Source: Numida meleagris
Taxonomy: Eukaryota > Chordata > Aves > Galliformes > Numididae
Direction: 5' to 3'
Length of the DNA: 64,000 nucleotides
Assembly (NCBI RefSeq): GCF_002078875.1
Contig: NC_034422.1
Location: forward strand, 2,352,923 to 2,416,922
In this document: positions 46,801 to 60,719 of the stretch, one piece after another
How the letters are laid out: each line of letters opens with the position of its first letter
How positions within the stretch are numbered: position 1 is the stretch's first letter
Translations under genes and position numbers: made by a program
The notes under the pieces: generated by a model
Told to the model about the DNA's origin: nothing
Seen by the model: only the letters and a program-made list of their open reading frames with translations
Databases searched by the model: none

Positions 46801-49800
46801 TTGCTAATTAATCCTGTCCATTCAAGCTTTATCTACTTTGCTCATGTGGCGTTTGCTTTGATTTCTTTAAAAAAGGTAGAAGGGAGGTGTGAATACTGTC
46901 CTCCGCTAATGCATTTTGATTGCTTTTCCCCCACTGTCTAGAATGCTTTTAGAAGCATCATGGCTCTTAATTTTTCATGTGACACTGGTTTTCCACCACT
47001 GCGGGCTATTCAGCTTGGTAAACATTTTGTCTGAAGGGTTACATTTACTTTGCGGCATAAGATGGCTGAACTGAAATTTCAAGCCTTTGTGATTGCATTT
47101 GATGAAGACGTAATTAAGACAGGCTAATTGTGTGTGTGTGTGTGTTTTTAGTAACTTTTGAATCGTCATCTGAGAAGTGAATGATTGCTGTGGCTAATCA
47201 CTGCAAAGCAATTATACATCGAGCAAGTGCTTGAAGAAAAGGATTTCCCAATGGTAGGGGTTACATGGAAGTGTCTGTTAGCTTAGCTGGATGGCAGAAA
47301 TTAAACTTATTCATCTGGTAGCTATGTTTATGTGCTTTATGTAGAAATACTTTATTGTGGAGTAGCTCTTCCATGCCTCCAATCTTTCCTTTTGCAGAGT
47401 TTCTTTCACACTAGCACATTCTTCTAGAAAATTTTGAATTCATCTTTGTAGTAGGTGTCAGTTTGAAACTGAACTTTAAAAGAAAAATGGAGTTAAAATA
47501 TTTGAAAAAGTTCAGCTTTTAGAGCTTGCAATGTCATGAAAGAGATGTCTTACTGACATTAATTACCTCCATAATTTTTCAATTAAAATGAAGCAAAGTG
47601 CGTTTAAAAATGCCTGTGAAATGTTTTTAGAATGATTACAGTTTAGAACAGAAACTGTAGCCCATGCTCCTTTCCCATGGAAGAGAAATTCCAATTGTAG
47701 CCAGTATTGGTGGTACTGAAGAACAGTTTGTAACTCATCGGTTTCCTATTTCCTTGTAGATAAATGCCCATAACTTGTCAAAGTTGAATAGGTCCACGTA
47801 AGTGCTATTGCTGTTTATTACTAATTAGCATTTGTGGATGTGGTACATAATTAAGGTAGAAAATAGTAACATTCAGGCCTTGGTGTTCCTATTTCTTTTT
47901 CAATAGGTTTTATTTTGTTACCTTTGGGACTTTGTAAGGAATGGTTTCTAGCCCTCCCTTGGTAATTCTGCAATCCGTTAAAGCTCAAATATCTTGGGGA
48001 GTCCAGGCCTCGAGCTGTTTTTCACCCTGTAAATATTTCTTGGGAATCATTTAAAAAAAAAAAACAAACTTGAAAGTGTAACAACAAATGCCAGATGCTG
48101 TAAGTATGCGCAAGTTTAAATTATAAATATCCTAATTCCGTGGCAGACAAATCCCACTTTGTATGCAGTATTTATTTCCCAAGTTCTTCCCTACCTGCAG
48201 TCTTCCCTGGATAAAACTGTTAGGGCAAAGTGCAGTACAAAGCTGAAATGTCTTGGTGTCTGAGCAGTGTCTGCTTGTCACTACTCTTTAATGTTTAATG
48301 TGATATTTAGAGGTGAGATTGAAGATACAGTGTACCCACAGCTGACTCCATTCTAAACAGCTGAGGTCTTGAGGACTGTTGCAAAGGCCTCGTCTCCAGG
48401 TGCTGAATTTGTCCATGGCTCCAGCTGGACTCAGTGTCTGTTCTGAGCAGGTCCTTGTTGAAGCTTCCCAGCTTCTGGCCTGTTCTAGCCAGACTAAAGC
48501 TCTGGCATGTGTATGGGTCCTATAGCTATATCCTGTAGTGGCATCTTCCAACAGCACTGCAGCCATTCCCTTAGGAGCTGTGAGGTTTCATCAGTGTGCT
48601 TCTAGGGGAAAGCTAGGCTATGAAAATTCCTTTTATACTTGAATCTGAAAGTGGTGCTGTTTCTGATCTGAAGGGGAAGGAATTGGCACAGTTCATTGCC
48701 CAGTTTTGGAGTGATTACCTTTTCAGGACTGTTTAAAGCTCTCTTCAGGTATTGGTTTTCATTATTGCTTCAATGTCATCTAAATGGCATAGCTGTAGAG
48801 GGAACTCTTTAGTTGCCTTGAAAAGGATGCACACAAAACTGAAGTTTGGTAGCGAGATTCATTAAATTATGCCATACTCCAGTTATGTCTTCAGGAAGAC
48901 AGCTAGAGCTGGCAGATATGTGTCTGTAATAGTAAGGTCTCTGCTGGAAGGCTTCTATCTGTCAGGGCCAGAGAGCATCTCATGAAATGGAGGCAGATTC
49001 CCTTTGCTCTGGATTTAGTCAGTGAAGCAGTGAGAGAACAGCAGGGTGGTGAGGGCATGGGGGTAGACTTGTGTTGCTCAGCAGGGAGCCAAGCTGAATG
49101 TGCTTCAGCAGAAATGTCTGTGTGATTTAAGGGATTTGACTAATCACCACTCTTTACCGTGCAGGTTAGGTAATGTTTTGTAGGCATTTCCATTTAATGG
49201 ACTCATTTTTCTCTCACAGCCAGTGCTCCTGAGCTGGGTGACTTTTGTAAGCATTCCTTTGTCCTCTTGGCTGTGCATAAGGAGAAAATGTGAGATGTCA
49301 GCATGGTGTTGTCTATTTGAGTTTTAGTCCAAGACAGCTTCCCTGGATAAGACAACAGCACTTCCCAACCTCAACTTTTCTGCTTTCAGCTACAAGTCTT
49401 CTGCTTCCAGACTGGAATTAGAAGACAAACTTTCATTTGAAAACAGATACAGGCAGATGTGTATGTTTTTTCCAACAGGATATTCTTCAACTGAAAAAAT
49501 CTGTGGGCATAGTAGATTTGAATATGAAGAACACACTGATAGTAGAAAAGGGGAAGATGGTGCTTGGCTTATTCAAATGAGCATCTTCCGTTATATCTTT
49601 TGTGCATTACTATTTGTAAGCCTCTAGTTTGTACTAATTTCATAGGTAGGGCACTGATAACACTCCAAGCTGTCATCCTACTGTGTGTAAAGCATCAGCA
49701 CTGCTTTCTTTCTGCAAAATCTGAACTTTTCTTACTGCAAGCCACTGTCACAGGTGATAAATGATCCTGCAAAGCTTCAGCTTCTGTGTGAGCGTATTAT

Positions 49801-52800
49801 CTGCCACCACTTTCAGCAGCTGGTTTCCCCAGTGTGTGTACTTCTTCCTTCACCTCCCAAACTTCAGTTAGCATTTTGGTTTTTGCAGCTGTATGCAAAA
49901 ACACATTGTGATGTGGGGCAGCAGAAAGCTTTCTTACCACAGCAAGTGTACTTCAGTTTTGTAAATGCACAGTACAGCAAAGGGTGCTGCAGTTGGGACC
50001 GGCTGGGTCTGCCTTTGAGCAGGGCAGTCCAGTGACACTCATGCGTAAGTCAGCAAGCAGCTCGCAGGTCCTGATGGCAGGGTACTTTCCTGAGGTACTA
50101 GGATGTGGAACATTACTGGTATGGGCTCTCTTGCCAGATATCTGGGCTGTTCTCCTTCCTGCTGATCTGGTAATGCAATGTGCAGCCCAGATGCACTTGC
50201 CAGAAAGGATGATGAACTGTCTTTCCAGCTTGACCAGCTGGACACATGCTAAGTAAATCTTGTTGATATTAACAAGGCTTTTAGGGGTGTTAGCAGAAGC
50301 TAACTCGCAATCTGTCATTGCACCTTTAAATCATCGTCAGAACTAGAGCACTGAGTCTTCCCAGAACTGTATTAATTGGATTTCGTGCTACTGGGAAGAC
50401 ATGTGTTTTGTGTCTTGCATAGCAATTACAGGCACAACCTCTGAAGATCTGAGTACCTCATGTTTTACTTTTCTTCCTCCAAAACTGCCATTTCTCTTGA
50501 AACTTTTAATAACCACCAGCTACATGCCTTTGTGAATCAGTGATTTGAAGGAGTAAACAAAACTGGACTAGTTTTTCAGCTAATGCAAATCAGTTAAGTT
50601 TTTGGCTGACTCTGTCAAAGTATATTTCTTTCTTTAACCTTTGGATGGTTTTCTTTCACAATGGAATGCCTGACAGTGTGGTGGCCTTAGGTCCATAAAA
50701 CAAAGTAAGCGTAACTTATGCATCTGAAAACTGTCATCTTCAATCTTGATTTCCAGAGTGCATTGCTGACCAAAATGCAATTTTAAAAGCTTTATTCCCC
50801 CTTTTTCTGTCTAAGAGGTCTACTCAGAAAATAGTAGAGAACAAAACCATTTTTCAGCTCAGATGAAGTGCATAAAAATTATAAATTGATTTTATAGTGC
50901 TAGTTGAACTTGCTTGTTCGATAATAAATTATTCCATTTATAAAGTAACCAATGCATTCTTTGTAACTACCTACATTCTGAACAGTGACAGCCTACAACT
51001 TGTATTAATATAAACCATATTGAGCAATCAGCAGAGCATATGCAGTGTTTCAATGCAACATCAGTACTGAAATCATGATAAAATGCTTCAGAGTGCCCGG
51101 CTGGTCTGTGGCAGGGAGCTGGTAATTTAGTCTGGTCTTACAGCAGTGTTCTTCAGGAGCTAGAGTTAAGTTAATATGGGGCAGGGGGGAAGGTTGGCTG
51201 CCGATAAAAGGCTGAGTGGCAATTTGTTTGTCTGTTCAAATCAAGTATCAGATGCCAATTAAAGAGGTCTCCTGCAGTTGCTAATTAAGAAGCACTGAAA
51301 GATTGATTAGCCATTTACCAATGACTGTCGGTGCAAATGCATTTGTCCTATTATCCCAGCATGTACTTCAGGGAATTGACAAGTTTTCTATTAATGAATT
51401 TGAACATGTTCATGTGATAAGCATGAGAGTTTAGCACTAAATTTGTTTTAATATATAAGCTATTAATTTTATTGACTGGCCTATGTTCTTCAGTCATAGC
51501 TGTGCTTTCTGTGACTTCAGAGGAATTTGTATTCTAAAATTATTCTCTCTGAGGACAGTAGCTGTTCAGGTATCAGCCAATGAGTGGGGAAGGGTCAGGT
51601 TGTTGTTTGTATCCTGCCAGCTCTCTGGGCTTCCCTCTCCCAAGTCCCATGTCTAGGATGCTCATGAACCACAGGCAGCATGCAGGGAAATGTTGGCATG
51701 GATGCTTCTTGTAAGCAGTGCCATATACCTACCAGCCTGGCCCAGAAGAAGAGTTTGTGATTCCCTATCTGGTGAAGACTAAGACGTGCTATTGATGATT
51801 CATAACAAAACAAACAAAAAAAAATCCCAAAACAAAAAAACATCACATAATTATGTACTTGGAAACTTCAGAAGGATGAAAGGGGATCTATCTCCCAGTG
51901 AAAAAGCTGAGAATGAAACATGACTTATGCGGTTGCTCTGATCTGTGGAACAATAACTTTACCACCTCACCCTCATGCGTCCCAACTCAGTCCTTCTTGT
52001 AGTGCTGAGATGGGCATCTCCAAGGACTGTTCAGCATTAGTACAATCACGAATTACAAATTGGATCCCTCTCTATGGGTGAAATTACTGTACAATTGCCT
52101 CATATAGTGTTAAAGTAATGCTAACTGGGACATGGAATTGGAGGGAAATTTAACAAAGAATGGAGCTCTCCAAATCTCACAGTTCCACAGTAAAATATAA
52201 GAAGCCCTAGTGAAAGGAAAGCAAAAGTAGAGGTTGAAGCAGGCTGAACTACTTTGCCATTTTGATATCGATATGTTTTTGAGTTCAGAATACTGTATAA
52301 ATGGGTTACAGGTTATTGAGCTGAAAATAGTCACACAGCAACTACTTCAGGTCCCAGTGGCATTGTGGTTCTAGTGATACACACCTGAATACAGAGGAAT
52401 CCCTTAATAAACTCAATAAATATTTGTTTTTTTTTTCATGCAGAGAATGCTCAGGTTCTGCTACTAGTTACAGTGAGGACACATAGTATAACAAAGTCAT
52501 TGTATGGATGTACTCTGAGGTCTGGGTCTGAAGTCCTCTCTTTTAATCATGCTTTTTTCCTAATGGTCTTGTTTTGTGTTTGCCCACCAATTCAATCTGC
52601 AATTAAAGCTTTGTTTTTCTGTTATCAATATGTTACATACACTAGAGGAAGGGGAAATCTGTACTTCTCTTCACTAGCATTTGTGGTTACCACTAGGGAT
52701 TTTGAGGGAGTTTTATTACAGCTCATTCTCCTCCCTCCATTCCTTTGGAGTTGCTGCTTCTGGTTCCTTGAGCAAATGGCTGGCTGCTTGCTGGGGAACA

Positions 52801-54415
52801 CATTGTGTCCTGTGTGCCTGAGGCTGCTCAGCCTAAACCACTGGGGAGGAGCCTCACTGTCTGCCAGGCTTTCTAGTTTAATTTGGATTTCTGTTATGGT
52901 CACAGAGAACTACAACTTGCCTCTGATCTTCCAATTCAGTTCTTCCATCCTTCCTGCCTTTATTACATATTGCTCTCATGGAGGCTTTGAGGCTTCCTGT
53001 AACTCAGAGTGGTCTCAGATCAGAGACTTGTAACTTAGCTAAGAAGTTTAATAATCTACTCCACAGCCAAGTTCAGAGAGAGCCTTTTAAATAAATACCT
53101 GGGCTGGTGACACTTTAAACTCAAGGCTTTATTTTTAAGACAAGCAAGATCAAAGCAGCTGGTATTGCAGAAGGATGGATGCAAAGCCCACACAAGCTGA
53201 CAAGAGGCCAGCCTGCCATACGCAGCGCGTGGAGTGGAAACAGGGCACAGAACCCGTTTTCATGTGAGTGGTCTTTTTATTGCAGAGCTGTAATTGCTTG
53301 TTAGCATCATTCAGTGAACTCCATTTGACATGAGCAACAATGCAGAAAGGTGAAGATGTGTACTAGGAGGTGAGTATTGAAAAAACATTGCTTTGAAAGG
53401 CATTAGCTGAAGATCTTTGTTGTGGTTCTACATTGAGACTGTAGCCAAAACTTAGAAGAGTTTTGGGCCATGTGTTGGCCTGGGAGACTCCTCTGCTGTA
53501 AAGTAGTAGAAATCCTGAGAACCCCAAGGATTGTGTTGGAATTTTCAGTGCTGCTTCTCAGGGTCCTTTTCAACCTTACCACGTGCCCTAAGCCATGGGA
53601 ACTTAATTTGGCAATTTCTGTCCAGGGCTCTTGGAGGCTCCATTTTCTTTAGAACATTTATATAACTGTATTTTGATACAGAATAATGATTTTCCCACTG
53701 TTTATCTTGAAAGTGATCCTTTTTCCAATTTGGAAAAAAATGCTTTTCTGTATCGAAGTTTCCCACATCATAGAAACAAGTGTTTGGCCAATATTGTTGC
53801 CTAATGCTGATAGGTTTTTCTGGTGGAAAAACAGCTGTAGCTTTCTCTTGCAGGAGCTGCATTTACACTGAGGTGCTGGGTGCACTTTGAGTCACTTGTG
53901 TATCCTTCCTCTGGTGCTGAGGTGGTAATCAACCAAATATCTAAGGAAGTGTGTGTAGGAGAGCATCTTCATAAAGACAGACAGGCAGTCACGCTATGAT
54001 AGAAATTTTGATTGTATTGAAGCCTTCAGTAACATTTTCTGAGTCGAGTGGGTGCCAGTTAAGACACCTTGGAAAGGGGATAAATACAGTAGAGGTAGAA
54101 TATGCCATCTTTATTTTAACCATTCAAAGTCTGTTTCTTATTAGAAAGCAAATAAGAAAACAGACATCCTATGCCATGATACCTCGTTCAGCATACTGCT
54201 TTCTGATGCTTGTTTCAGACTTTGACCCAGTTTTAGTCCCATATAAAAGTCTTCCCTAGTCTGGATTTAATGTTAGCTGAAATTAAATTTGGAATGAGAT
54301 CCAGTAAGAGGAAATATATCTTTAAATTTGATTGCTGAAAGAAATACCTTTAATCTCTCTTGTTATTAGTACTGAAGGGGCTTTCAGAGAATAATAAAGC
54401 TATCACTCTAAGCCC
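43801..54415. other. Long unique AT-rich tract, no gene supported
   Basis: About 10.6 kb without an identifiable exon, RNA gene or transposon. A 186-codon frame (52473-53033, plus; ATG-type start not verified as functional) encodes a Leu/Phe/Cys-rich sequence matching nothing known, and is within chance expectation. Several blocks are rich in TAAT/ATTA cores (47540-47870, 50860-50960, 51230-51480, 53255-53350) and may be conserved non-coding elements. An A12 run lies at 48053-48064. Confidence 0.5.
47129..47144 (+). repeat. (TG)8 microsatellite
   Basis: Eight uninterrupted TG units follow GGCTAAT. It is a simple dinucleotide repeat that may vary in length between individuals. Confidence 0.9.
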
Positions 54416-54650
54416 CTTAATTCTTTCTGTACTCATTTTTTTTTCCTTTGCTTCTACTTTTTTTATTCTTCTGATATGCATTTTCCTGCTGTTTTTCTAT
54501 GCCGTTTTCACCTTTTCTTCTTCTCAAAGCCTACATTTAGTGCACTTCCCCCTTCCTTCTCTCTAACTATTTTTGAAGTCTGATGGCTGTTTTCTCCTCT
54601 CCCTCCTCCCTTTTCGAGCCTTCATTCTGCTTCATATTCTCTGCCATAAA
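54416..54650 (+). repeat. Pyrimidine-rich tract
   Basis: About 235 bp in which the plus strand is overwhelmingly T and C (runs such as TTTTTTTTCCTTTGCTTC and CTCCTCTCCCTCCTCCC). It has no clean repeat unit. Such polypurine-polypyrimidine DNA is common in introns and can form triplex structures. Confidence 0.7.
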
Positions 54651-57600
54651 TGAGCTCTTTGCTGCCATGTCCCTATTTCTACCAGCACGGTCACAGAGGA
54701 TGATCTGTGGTGGGACACTGCATGTTTGCATTCACTTTTCCAAGAGCTCCCTACGTGGGGCAGCTGCTGGCCTTGCTAACAACACCGCTGCCTGATGTTA
54801 CCCCAGAAGCTCTGGTTGTACTCACCACTCAGAGTTGTACAACAAGAATTGTAGCAGATACGAAGCAATTTGGGAGTAAATAGGAATATAGCTGGCTGGT
54901 ATTCTTGCTGTGTAACCAGTTCCACTGCTCTCCGTTTACTTTGAAAGTAACTGAGTGCAGTGACTAACAGTTAGCTACTGGCCCATCCCTTTGTCCATCC
55001 AGGCTATGACTGATCGCCCTCCTCCATCAGCGCCGCTGGAATAGCAGATAATTGTGCATCTCTATGCTGACCTTTCCCACTTAAATCAGGGCAACTTCTG
55101 CCCAGGAATGGTTGCTTTCTAGAGCTAATTACTGCTGAATTTTGCAGGACTAATGCTTACCAGAACAAATATAGTGGGCATTTAAATGTTTTTAAATCTT
55201 TTTCCTTCCTCTTGAGAACTTCTTAACTTACAAATTTATGCTTAAAGTTCTGCCTGATTTAGGCATTTCTGAATCTCTTCTGAAATGCAGAATATAATAG
55301 TTTATTCTCTCATTCCCTCATAAGTTCGGCTTAGAGGATTCAGAATTCTAGTGCACCACCCTGATTGCTTATAAAAAGTCTTTGAACAAATAAAATAGTA
55401 GACTTTTAGCAGTGTTTCCCATTTTAAAGGAGGGAAAAAAGAGTGAGAGTAAAAGCCCAGTTATTACTGAGGATGAAGCGCAATTAATTGTATGCTAGGA
55501 TAAGCTGCTATGCATTGGCTTAAATTGTGAGACAGATGAGTTTTGATGATAAACAATCTCATCTAACTTTCATGTTTGTGTTTTGTCCTGGTAGTAAATA
55601 TGGAAATGAGAGAAATTCAGATCTGTCCTGGAACTGGACATAATGAGTTCCATCTTCTAGATTTGCTCTATATAGGGAATTATGTCTAAGTATGGAGAAA
55701 TGTTCAATCCCGGTAATGGCCATCAGGTAAAATAACGCATGCCAGATAGCTCAGTGCTCAAAGCTTCACAAAATGGACTGCCTTCTCTGGGCTGGCATCG
55801 CTTGGCTAAGAAGGATTATGCTCTTTCTGTTCTGTTTCCAAAAGCTAAATCTTGAAATCTTGTTAAAATTTCTGCTTTATATTAGGGATTGAGAGAGAGA
55901 AGCAGGGTGGGGGGAGGAATAAAAGGTTCTGTTCTCTTGAGCTTGTGAAGATAGGAACATGCTTTAATGAGGAATGAGATGCATGCTTCAGAAGGAACCC
56001 ATGGCCCTGTAATTGGCATTGACAAATATTCTGTAATACCAGATGGTATTACCAGGGTCAGTACATCTCAGAAAGATCCAAGACGTAATGAAAGCTGTGT
56101 ATTTTGTAAACAAATTTTTGCATCTAGATGTACTACAATCTGCCACATGTTTTATAGTCCACATAGATTTATAGTCTGCATATGTGGATGTGTAGGTGCA
56201 CATCTTTATATGAAGAAGTCTGAACTGGATAAGTGACTTGAAAATATTAAACAAGTGGGCAATGGGCTATTTCTGTGACCAGGAGTGAGAAATTTCTTTT
56301 ATGAAACTGGACTTTATTTTAAAATCCCTGATAGGATTGTTTTCCACTTAATTTAGTTCCAAAGATATCTTGGTTTTAGGCAGCTGTCTAAAATACTTGC
56401 TGATCAATCCATTCAATTCTGTTTAGGCTATCCTTAGGTATAGAACTGAGCAGGGAAAATTGTTTACACAGTGAATGCCTAATAGGGTGAGTTTAAATAA
56501 GCAAGCTTCATGTAACTTTTGCCTTAAATATTGTGTTAATTTTCATTAAATGCAAGTTCAACAATATTCAGTTTTGTCTCTCTTCTACCCTTAAAATGAA
56601 GTTATCATGAAGCAAAAGCTAAGATGCTGAATGTGAAAACAAGTTTTGTAAACCTTAAGGCCTTAGGGATGATCAGATCTCAAGTGGTTTGGTAGAAATA
56701 GCATGTAGAAGTAGGAAGAATGGATTGTACCACTTGTGACTTACCCTGCCCCCCTGCACTGCCTGCCAATCACAGCCAGCGTGCTTGGATCTCTCCCACC
56801 AGTATTTCCATCACCAGAAAGCAGCTGTAACAGGAGAAGGCAGCCCAAGCCAAAACCATGGAAAATGTGGCAGTGCACGTGTGTACACAGCCTGAATGTC
56901 CGTGGGGTTCCCACTGGTGCTGAGTGCTGCTGCTGTCGGACAGATGGACAGGGAGGCAGATAGCGTCAGCGCCTGTCTGATGCTGAAGTGCAGTTCGAAG
57001 CACTGCTTCTTGGAACCATCTTTATCTGTTGGCCATGACTCTGTTTTTGGATGGTCTCTGTCCTGACACATTGGAGTGACTGTACCAGTGCCCTTGCAAT
57101 AGAATGCTTTTAAAATTCAGAGTGGCAGCTGCTGCTCACACAGGGGCCAAGCTCACCTGAGCTGTGGTGACTGGTAGAAGATGCAGTCTGAAGTCCCCAG
57201 ACTTCCGAACTGACTGCTTGAGGGTGGCTGTGGCTGAAGCTCATCAAACCTATTTGCCCCATGATGTTTTGCAAAGAGGATGGGGTGTTATCTGAAAATT
57301 TACTGATCGTGCTTTCTCAAATATAAGTATCATATCCCCTTCAGATACCTGCTGGCTCCCATTTGTCAAAGTGACAGCCAGCCAGCAAGCAAGCAAACAT
57401 CTCAAAACATATGATAAAATTAGCTGCAATTGATACTGCATTCAACGTAATATGATCAAGCCTACAAGTTCACATTCAATTTTATCTTGCAGAATGCAGA
57501 TGACACCATCTCAGAAGGACTTGATTTCTACAAAAGCCAAGAGATGATAAGCACAGATCAATTTACAGTTCTCGATGGCCAACTACACTTAATAGGAAAA

Positions 57601-60600
57601 TGAAATGTTAGGGGAAACAATGCTGACATATCTGCTGCAGTGTAACAGTTATAAGCTATCACTGACTCGAGAGCAAAATGCCAGAGATTTCATTACACAG
57701 TTTTTGAGGTCTGAATGCTGATTCATATTATTGCTGGTGCACGACGAGGTGGAATCCAGTTTGATCTTTAAAATTGGAATTTTCATTTGCAGATGAATAT
57801 AGCATTGACTAATGTTGCTACTAGTTCAGTGAAGAACCCAGGCAAGAGCCTAAAATTTGGGTATTTGAGACAACACAAGGTTGTTACTGCGACTAATCAG
57901 CTGGGAGCTGCTCTAGTCAGAAGTAAAACAATTTTTCAGTGTTTGGGTCTTTACCTTCATATATGATAGTTGTGTCATTTGATCTATGTTAGTTATTTTT
58001 TCCTGCTTGATGCTTTTGGGTCACTGAGATCTCTGCAGTGTCACTGGTTCATTGCCAATAATTACTATTAAACTTGGAAAATTTAGCACAGAGCTTTATG
58101 ACATTGTTGTTAAGGCACCTTAATGATGCAAGAGTTTTGGGCATGGTCTTGAACAAGACCACGGAGGATTTGCTGGCATTGCAGATACTTATTTTTCCTG
58201 ACTGCCTTCACATTATTGTGCACATGGCCCATTTCTTCCTTTTGCACTTGGGCATGATTGATCCTGCCTGGAGAGATGCAGCTCTGGTGCTGCCTTGTCA
58301 CTGTCACCCACTGGTGTAGTGCTGTAATGCAGTGTCAGTGAAGCCATAAATCAAGTCTTCTCTGTAGTAGATACTTCCAGAAAGCTAAGTGTCCTAAAAG
58401 GTCTGTACAGTTCACTGTCTAGATGCCAGGTTGATCATCTTTTTCAAGGCTGATACGAGCAAGATGTTTCCTGATGTAAGTGGGGGTGGCTGCTGGCAGA
58501 AAGCCCTCTATGAAGGTATTTTGTGTGGAATTTTTTCAGATTCTGTCTGATCCTTTACCTGCTTCCAAGAGCTTTTCCTTTGGCTCTTTGAGGTCCTGCT
58601 GTAGGTGTAGGCTGAGGTGTTCCTGTCCTGTGTGGAAGAAGGATTGGCAGCAATTGCAAAAGGGAGTAATGCAGAGAGTTTGAAAATAGGCTTTTTGGCA
58701 GCTTTTACTAGCAGCAAATCCTGAGTGTATGATAACGCCTACAAAAAGAATGTCAGAAGTCAGTGCCATGCTAAAGAAAGCCTGAACTAATCTTTCAATT
58801 TTAGGCTGTAGGAGACTGTTTTACAGTGGTGTGTGCATGCACACCATGTGCTTTTGTGTGAGCGTGTACAAATAAAACCTGGCCTCTGATTCTTGTAATC
58901 TCTTCCACCTGGAAGAAAAATCATGGTATTATGTGGGTTTTTGGTACATTCAGAAGAAAATCTGTCTCATCACATTTCCAGTCAGTGTGATGCAAGACAT
59001 AGCTTTTAGGTAGCATGTACAAAAAGCCAACTACTGCTGCAGCTCTAGATCTGCCTAGCAGGAAAGCTGTGAACTACCCTGCATGCTCTGCTCTTGCCTT
59101 TGAAAAGTGCTTGTGTTTCCATTATAGTTCACCTGTAAATGCTTTCTTCTGAATGTGTTGCTCCTGTTCAAACTGTCATCTAACGATCAGCTCAGTGAAA
59201 CACCAGCCTTGGGGTAAATCATCTGAGAACTCAGTTCCTTGTCAGACTCTTCCACGTGTCCAGTTGGGTTAAAATAACCTGGTGATGTGTGCTGCCATCA
59301 GCAGCTGTATTGGCTTGGGCACACTGACATGTAGCGTGGCTAATTAAAAACAATATGCTGAACTCCATTTGCCCTGGATCAGGTTAAGTTGTAAGTAAAC
59401 TCACAAACAGCAAATCCTCTTGCTGAACTCCTGATCCTGGAGAAGAAGGTTCTGGGAATGAGCATGTTTCTCATTCAGTTGGACACACAGACATCTCCAG
59501 GTGATGCAGCTGGCATTGCAGCCATTTGAGAATGTGCTGGGGTTAAGGCTGCCAGTAGCCTTGAAACTGTGTCTTGCTTAAGCTGACCACTCAAAGCAAT
59601 CATTTCTGTTAAAATGCACATCAGATTTGGTAGGCTTTTAGTCCACGTTGTAGAGTCAGGGCTTGGCCTTCCATTCTTAACGGAGATGGCACTGCATCAC
59701 AGTGCCTGCTTCCCAGCCCTTTTGTAAAGTGTTTGTCAGGTAGGAATTCGTGGTATGGAAAGACTTAGTGTTTAACTTCCTGCTCTTCAACTTGACTTCT
59801 AAGAATTTGCCCACAGCACAGAACTAAAAACATATTTGCCTTCAGTGTCAGGACAGCCTGGTTCCTTTGCTTTGCAAAGTAGATAAATGGTGCTTGCAGC
59901 TTGCTCTGACGCCAGGCAATGCCTGTGCTTCAGCTGCCTTGCTCACAAGGCAAGAGAATGTGCTCTAACCTTGTCTCTAACGCGTAGACATTTGAAGGTC
60001 AGTGGGTACTGCACATTAAAAAAGAACCTCACAGATGGCAATTGTGAGAGACTGACTATATAGCTCAGTTAAAAAAAAAAAAGCTACAGAGATGTGTTAA
60101 CAACTAGTGTTCCCTAGTAGTAGCTGAACAATCATCAGAGAAGATGGCCCAGCTTTCACGTACTCCTTCAGAGCTCTCCAGAACATGGCTTTCCAAATGC
60201 AGCCAGAAAGCTGATGATGACTTCATCTAGAACACTGTAAATGGCAGAGGATTGCAGAAATTAACTCATCTTAAAAATCAATAGCTTTTAAGATGTATGT
60301 TCCAAACAGTGACAACACTAATCTGAAAGTGTTCCCTGATTCAGCAGCTGAATGGAAATATCCAATAGAGAACAGGATGCTTCCCACTGTTCCACCCACG
60401 CCTTTCTCTTGCTTAGAAGTAATTCATGTTCCTTCGCAGCTGGTAATGGCAATGAACTCTGCATCTCTGAAGTCCTGAGGAATTAGGAGAAATGGTGAAA
60501 TAAGGAGTCAGCCCCAGTGTGACTTTGCCAGAAGACAGACAAGCAGCTTAGATTTGGTGTCAGGCAGGTAGGATTGGTTTGGTCCCAGAGAGGGCTGGGA

Positions 60601-60719
60601 GTAGGTTTAGAGGTGGGCTTTGGGGTTTGGAGGCATTGATTTGAACTAGATTTTTTGCTGAATTTAGAAGTGCTTGGTTTTAGGACTGGGAAGGGTGAGT
60701 GAGTAGGAGTTAAAATTAC
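54651..60719. other. Unique sequence, no gene seen
   Basis: About 6 kb of single-copy DNA with short, random-looking open frames. A 14-bp palindrome GTGTGCATGCACAC lies at 58831-58844, and an A12 run at 60071-60082. Nothing else is recognised. Confidence 0.55.

Noticed and set aside
52473..53033. 186-codon plus-strand open frame rich in Leu, Phe and Cys
   Set aside because: Apparent membrane-like composition comes from T-rich DNA. No family match and no splice or promoter context.
57375..57398. CAGC/AAGC short tandem stretch
   Set aside because: Only about six imperfect tetramers. Too short to be a meaningful repeat.
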